Positions 60,054 through 64,000 of a stretch of 64,000 nucleotides of DNA are shown piece after piece. The DNA is from Treponema sp. (GTDB lineage: Bacteria; Spirochaetota; Spirochaetia; Treponematales; Breznakiellaceae). The notes below the pieces were generated by a model. The model searched no databases, was not told where the DNA came from, and saw nothing but the letters and a program-made list of their open reading frames with translations. A program made the position numbers and the translations under genes. The stretch's first letter is position 1. The number at the start of each line of letters is the position of its first letter. The DNA lies in NCBI GenBank assembly GCA_009777735.1, contig WRLF01000005.1, positions 1-64,000 on the forward strand, written 5' to 3'.

Positions 60054-61472
60054 TTAAGGCCGCGAGCCCCAAAGCTGGAACTCCCAGAGAGTCGGCTCCT
60101 GAGAGGCGTTGATAATCCTCAGTCTGAAATGATTTGCTGTGACAGGGGAGAATGGAAACGATACCCATACCAGGGCGTTGCTGTCCGTAGAACCCTGTAC
60201 CGGCGTGTCGGTATAGCTGTACACAACTTCCCAGTCTGTACCGTTACTGGAATACTCAATATTAAATCTCGTGATACGGGAAGCGTAAGAAGCGATACGA
60301 GCACGCCTTACCCGGATTGGATCGTTATAACTCAAAGTGATTGTACATTCATTCGCTCCGGTCGGCGTGGCCCAGCGGGTGCTGTTATTCCCGTCAACCG
60401 CATTCGCCACGGGAAATGCGGCGATTTCAGTGCTTGCCTCAACATTGGCGTAGGGTCTGGTGACATCTACTGCGGCATCTACGATCACATTGTTGATCAC
60501 GTCCGCCTCAAATGCCTCAAGCGGTGCGCCGTTTTGATCTCTCAGGTTCCCGCTTGCGTTGTACCTGATATACGCTTCGTCCCCGAACTCAATGGGGTAG
60601 GCAAGGATAAGCCTGATGTTATTTTCCAATAAAAATGCACTATGAATGGCAAGAGGTATGCCGAAAATGTCGGCGCTTAAACCGGTAATACTCCCTGCTG
60701 CGCTGATCGGCTCACTGAAATTAAGGGCAACTTCAACTGCGCCGGTATCGGCGGGATCATTGGCAGTTCTTGCAATTATTGCAGGCAATACGGCTATTTC
60801 CCAGCCTCTGATTTGATAACCATCAGCGGCCGGAGACAATAAACCGACTACCGTATTGCCGCCGCTATGCAGAGTCATGAATCCATTGCTGTTTACCTGT
60901 GCAATACGCGGATGGAATGATATCCAGTCGCCGGGGCCGGAAGGCCTGTTCAGCAGGACTGTTGGCTGTCTTGTTATTCCCGCCCTTAATCCGGTGGATG
61001 TAAGGGCAATTTCTTCTTCTTCAATAAATGTGCATACATGGTACGTAATGGGAAGCCTTTGGTAATTTCCTTCATAACCTACCAGAAGCTCCGCACGGTA
61101 GCTTGTGGGCCTTCGCGGGTTTCCCTGTACCATTTTAACCGTGACAAATGCTGTTTCACAGGGCTCAAGATTGTCAATTCTGCCCGGAGAAAAACTAAAC
61201 ATATCCCTGTCGGGGCCGGTCAGCAGCACATTCAGCCTGTTGATAGTTTGATTCCAGTTATTGGTCACCGGAATTTCAATATCATCAGGCGGGAAAATAA
61301 TGGGGAAGTCAAACTCAACATGCGTCGGCGCATAGACAATGGCTTCATCTCCGCTGTTAATGTCAATGCGGTAAATACCTTCTTCAATTATTCTGTCAAC
61401 CGGTCCCAGACACATCATGAGGAACAGCAGCGGCACAAGATACACGGCGGTTAAAACCAGTTTTCTTCTCAT
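60054..61472 (-). CDS. Lipoprotein with Ig-like domains and C-terminal discoidin domain
   Basis: 472 aa. A leader ending 'LFLMMC' (Cys21) is a weak, spirochaete-style lipobox. Ig-like sandwiches follow ('IEIPVTNNWNQTINRLNVLL', 'EPCETAFVTVKMVQG'), then an SwmB-like stretch ('GAVEVALNFSEPISAAGSI'). The C-terminal ~140 residues are an F5/8 type C domain with 'FPVANAVDGNNSTRWATPTG', 'ITRFNIEYSSNGTDWEVVYS' and 'FRLRIINASQ', ending 'WEFQLWGSRP'. No catalytic domain is seen. It lies 23 bp upstream of the GH29 lipoprotein gene and 29 bp after the window-edge beta-helix gene, so all three are one operon. It probably presents fucosylated glycan to the enzyme. Confidence 0.72.
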   Translation of the reverse strand: MRRKLVLTAVYLVPLLFLMMCLGPVDRIIEEGIYRIDINSGDEAIVYAPTHVEFDFPIIFPPDDIEIPVTNNWNQTINRLNVLLTGPDRDMFSFSPGRIDNLEPCETAFVTVKMVQGNPRRPTSYRAELLVGYEGNYQRLPITYHVCTFIEEEEIALTSTGLRAGITRQPTVLLNRPSGPGDWISFHPRIAQVNSNGFMTLHSGGNTVVGLLSPAADGYQIRGWEIAVLPAIIARTANDPADTGAVEVALNFSEPISAAGSITGLSADIFGIPLAIHSAFLLENNIRLILAYPIEFGDEAYIRYNASGNLRDQNGAPLEAFEADVINNVIVDAAVDVTRPYANVEASTEIAAFPVANAVDGNNSTRWATPTGANECTITLSYNDPIRVRRARIASYASRITRFNIEYSSNGTDWEVVYSYTDTPVQGSTDSNALVWVSFPFSPVTANHFRLRIINASQEPTLWEFQLWGSRP

Positions 61473-61501
61473 ATAAACCTCTATTTGGTGTCAGTCACCG
61501 A

Positions 61502-64000
61502 TTATGGCGCGGCAAGCAGGATAGCGTCGTTAGTTCCCGGACGCAGCTGTAACTGGCGTCCACCCGGTGCACCGCCCTGAAGCCTGTTCAGATCAGCCTG
61601 GGTAAGGGTGTACGTGTCTGTGCCTCTGACGAAGACTGCTCCGGCTGCGTGTGCAGTGCGCAAGGTAATGGTTTCAATCCCGCCGGTACCAGTCAATGGT
61701 CCGGTGATGATGATAATATTGCTGCCTCCAAAATTCATACGCCCGATTGCAGCATCACCCTGCATATACAGATCACCGGTGTCAGTGCCGTTCTCATACA
61801 GGATATCAGGTCCCGGAGAAGTGCCAGATGGCACAAGGTTTCCGGAGATACTCCCGCCTTCCATTATTAGCCTGCCTGTATGGCCGCCTCTGTGTACGCC
61901 TGCAGTTAGCCATCCACCACTGGCGGTATTGTTAGTATTAACGGTAATTTCTCCGCCTCTCATGGTAAAGATGGCGCTAGCAAATAAAGTCACCGCACCA
62001 AAGTTTCCATTATTTAAGGTAAAGCCGGTAATTTTTGAGCCGTTAAGCATAATGAAGTTTGCATTGTCAACGCTAACCAATGCAGCACTCGCTGTACCTG
62101 AAGTTGCACCACTTAAGGTAATGTTGTTACCCAGGATAAGGGTTCTGGTCAAACCGCCGCTGACGGTAAAGAGCGTTCCTGCTGCGCTCGGCCTGATTGT
62201 CCTCTCGCTTCCCAGGCCAATCAATGTCAAACTGGTATTATTTCTGGTCATGCTTTGGGCTGCATTGGTTACATTATCGTTTATCGCGTACACAAAATTC
62301 CCGTCGTTTGTATTAACATGGGTAAAGGCCGCGGGAATATTATTCGCTGCGACTCCGGTAACGGCGGCGGGGACGCTCCACCGGGCAGTGAGGGTCATGG
62401 ATCCGGTAACAATGCCGGTTTCAAAGTTCCATGCCGTACTGCTGCCTGCTGCGAACCAGCCGTCAAAAACCCAGCTCTGCGGCGCGGCATACCGGTACAG
62501 GCCTGCTGCTGTAATTGCTGCGTTGAATTCTTCCGGTGAAGCAAATGTTCTGGTTGGATCGGCGGGCCTGTTGCTGTTTCCAATGGCTGTATTCGGGGTT
62601 ACGCTTATTGAACCCGGACTGACGGCGCTGCCTCCGGCGCTGTTAAATGTAACGGTAAAATTGGATGGTCCCTGCCCTGTTGCAAGCAGGATAGCATCGT
62701 TAGTTAACGGGCGCAGTTCCAGCCAGCGTCCGAATGGCTGACCGCCGGCTATATTGTCCAGGTCATTTTGAGTGAGGGTGTATTCAGTTGTGCCTCTGAC
62801 GAAGACGGCGTTGTTTGCAATATCGGCGGTGCGTACAATAAAGCCGCCGATGGAGCCGCTATAGGGCCCGGTAATTTCAATGATGTTATTGGGAGAAGCA
62901 TGAATAACCCCGATTTCGACATTCCCCGACAATCGCAGTATCCCCGGCCCGCTCGTCTCAACATTGCGATCCATGAACATATCCTTGGCCGTTGGCGGTG
63001 AGCCTGTTCCCTGTGTATTGCCGGAGACTCTGCCGCTTTCCAGAATTATATTTCCCGCATTATTGCCCCTGTTTATGCCCGCACTGGCCCAACCGCTGGT
63101 GGACGAAGTATGGTTATTGATTATTTCCCCGCCTCTCAAGATAACTGTTGCGGAAAATACATTGGGGTCTCCCGTCATGTTTATTATGGCATCGGCGTTA
63201 TTCGATTGAACACCGGTAATTTTTGAGCCTGCAAGCATGATAAATGTGGGGCCGTTCTGTAATTGAATAAGCCTGCCCGTAAGTGTAGTAGTAGCATGCC
63301 CCGATAATGTAATATTGTTTCCCAGTGTCAGCGTCCGGTCAGCTCCATTAATATTAAAGAGAACTACGGTACTGGCTGCCCCGCCCACCGTGTTGGGCCT
63401 GATAATCCTTTCCCCGCCCAGACCAATCAATGTTAAGCTGGTATTGGCTCTGCTCAGGGATTGGACTGCAATATTTGCATTCTCGCTTATCGCATACACA
63501 TAGTGGGTTGCAGGATTGGCTGCATTGTTAACATGGGTAAATGCTGCGGGAATATTATTTGCTGCCACTGCGGTGCGGGAGATGCTCCAGCGGGCAGTGA
63601 GGGTCATGGGGCCGGTAACGGTGTCTGTGGTAAAGTTCCATAAATTGCCGCCGGCATCTTCCCAGCCGTCAAATTGCCAGGTCAGCGGTGTTTGATACAA
63701 ACCCGCTGTCTGTATTGCGGCAATCATTTCCGCTTCCGATCCCGGCGTTCTTGTTGGGGGGGTGGGCTCTGTTATCGGTCCGTCATGAGACACATGCTCA
63801 GGGGCAACCGGGGTTCCGCCGGCGCTGTTAAACGTAACCTCATGTGTTATTACATTATCGTCAATGGTATAAGTCCTTTCCGCTATAGCGCTGTTACGCC
63901 ATTGGGCTTTGACAGCGATAGCTCTAATAGTAACCGTACCGGTGGTAATACCAAGCGATCCCATTGTGAAGGGCCCTGTGTACTGGGTTCCGGTATTTAC
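61502..64000 (-). CDS. Large beta-helix surface protein with InlB-type repeats (5' end beyond window)
   Basis: Partial: the frame remains open to the window edge, so the N-terminus is missing. The visible start 'YTGPFTM' and 'TVTIRAIAVKAQWRNSAIA' is the end of a chitobiase/hexosaminidase C-terminal (CHB_HEX_C) domain. Two cycles follow, each an InlB/Listeria-Bacteroides repeat ('VTFNSAGGTPVAPEHV', 'WQFDGWEDAGGN', 'GPMTLTARWS') then a beta-helix stretch ('TLILGNNITLSG', 'MLNGSKITGF', 'FTMRGGEITVNTN', 'LIMEGGSISGN') closed by 'VFVRGT..YTLTQ.DL'. The tail 'QLQLRPGTNDAILLA' is repeated at the end of both cycles. It is first of an operon with the discoidin lipoprotein and GH29. Adhesin or glycan-binding role is inferred. 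Confidence 0.75.
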   Translation of the reverse strand, partial: VNTGTQYTGPFTMGSLGITTGTVTIRAIAVKAQWRNSAIAERTYTIDDNVITHEVTFNSAGGTPVAPEHVSHDGPITEPTPPTRTPGSEAEMIAAIQTAGLYQTPLTWQFDGWEDAGGNLWNFTTDTVTGPMTLTARWSISRTAVAANNIPAAFTHVNNAANPATHYVYAISENANIAVQSLSRANTSLTLIGLGGERIIRPNTVGGAASTVVLFNINGADRTLTLGNNITLSGHATTTLTGRLIQLQNGPTFIMLAGSKITGVQSNNADAIINMTGDPNVFSATVILRGGEIINNHTSSTSGWASAGINRGNNAGNIILESGRVSGNTQGTGSPPTAKDMFMDRNVETSGPGILRLSGNVEIGVIHASPNNIIEITGPYSGSIGGFIVRTADIANNAVFVRGTTEYTLTQNDLDNIAGGQPFGRWLELRPLTNDAILLATGQGPSNFTVTFNSAGGSAVSPGSISVTPNTAIGNSNRPADPTRTFASPEEFNAAITAAGLYRYAAPQSWVFDGWFAAGSSTAWNFETGIVTGSMTLTARWSVPAAVTGVAANNIPAAFTHVNTNDGNFVYAINDNVTNAAQSMTRNNTSLTLIGLGSERTIRPSAAGTLFTVSGGLTRTLILGNNITLSGATSGTASAALVSVDNANFIMLNGSKITGFTLNNGNFGAVTLFASAIFTMRGGEITVNTNNTASGGWLTAGVHRGGHTGRLIMEGGSISGNLVPSGTSPGPDILYENGTDTGDLYMQGDAAIGRMNFGGSNIIIITGPLTGTGGIETITLRTAHAAGAVFVRGTDTYTLTQADLNRLQGGAPGGRQLQLRPGTNDAILLAAP

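Noticed and set aside
61608-62741. 377-codon plus-strand frame
   Set aside because: Antisense to the repetitive beta-helix protein; low-complexity hydrophobic translation without a domain or RBS.
1-64000. Phage, insertion sequence, CRISPR array or biosynthetic gene cluster
   Set aside because: No integrase, transposase, capsid, cas, NRPS/PKS or toxin-antitoxin gene was recognised; the Rpn-type protein alone does not indicate a mobile element.

Overview
The window looks like a chromosomal segment of a host-associated spirochaete of the Treponema group. The evidence is spirochaete-style lipoproteins with relaxed lipoboxes, an intact purine-nucleoside (Bmp/PnrA) ABC operon, an Rpn-type nuclease gene, a Lpl/YesMN-type sugar system, and putative outer-membrane barrels without SusC/SusD or TonB genes. 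The genus is inferred from gene content. No insertion sequence, phage gene, CRISPR array or rRNA was seen. One tRNA gene (Cys) is present. Coding density is high, and no gap without a gene call exceeds about 170 bases.

Region A (1-6354, all minus strand) is a sulfonate/acidic-amino-acid unit. It holds an AgrC-like sensor kinase and LytTR response regulator, a YeiH/UPF0324 transporter, a cysteate-synthase homologue and a glutamate/aspartate-type symporter. Almost identical arrays of four half-sites spaced 20-21 bp lie upstream of both transporter genes, so the two-component system probably controls them. Region B (6387-11675, minus) is a BMP lipoprotein-ATPase-permease-permease operon ending in a LEA/WHy-domain lipoprotein.

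Region C (11757-26472) is a fucose/hexosamine unit. fucI and tRNA-Cys are on the plus strand. The minus strand carries YesM/YesN, two Lpl-type permeases, two tandem solute-binding lipoproteins, a GH29 fucosidase, a HAD hydrolase and a GH3 enzyme. The GH3 reading frame runs into the tRNA.

Region D (26633-54029) contains the least described genes. Two clusters share the same building blocks. One is a large lipoprotein with FIVAR-like N-terminal helices, Ig/SwmB-like repeats and a C-terminal beta-helix. The second is a lipoprotein with a parallel beta-helix resembling polysaccharide lyases. The third is a family of about 555-590 aa barrels ending in tyrosine. One cluster is on plus (26633-38586) and one on minus (48970-42054). 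A SurA-like foldase and a membrane-bound AraC regulator lie between them, and a third FIVAR/beta-helix lipoprotein with a discoidin domain follows (54029-50352). I propose this as a spirochaetal surface glycan-capture module.

Region E (54132-64000) adds GH20, GH95 and GH29 enzymes, a discoidin lipoprotein and a large beta-helix surface protein cut by the window edge. Together C-E look like a dispersed locus for binding, trimming and importing fucosylated, hexosamine-rich glycans such as mucin-type glycans. A TTGCAC-N14-TTGCAC motif placed just upstream of the -35 element occurs in front of the 54029 lipoprotein and GH20. Half-conserved versions precede the sugar ABC operon and the 48970 cluster, which suggests one AraC-type regulon.
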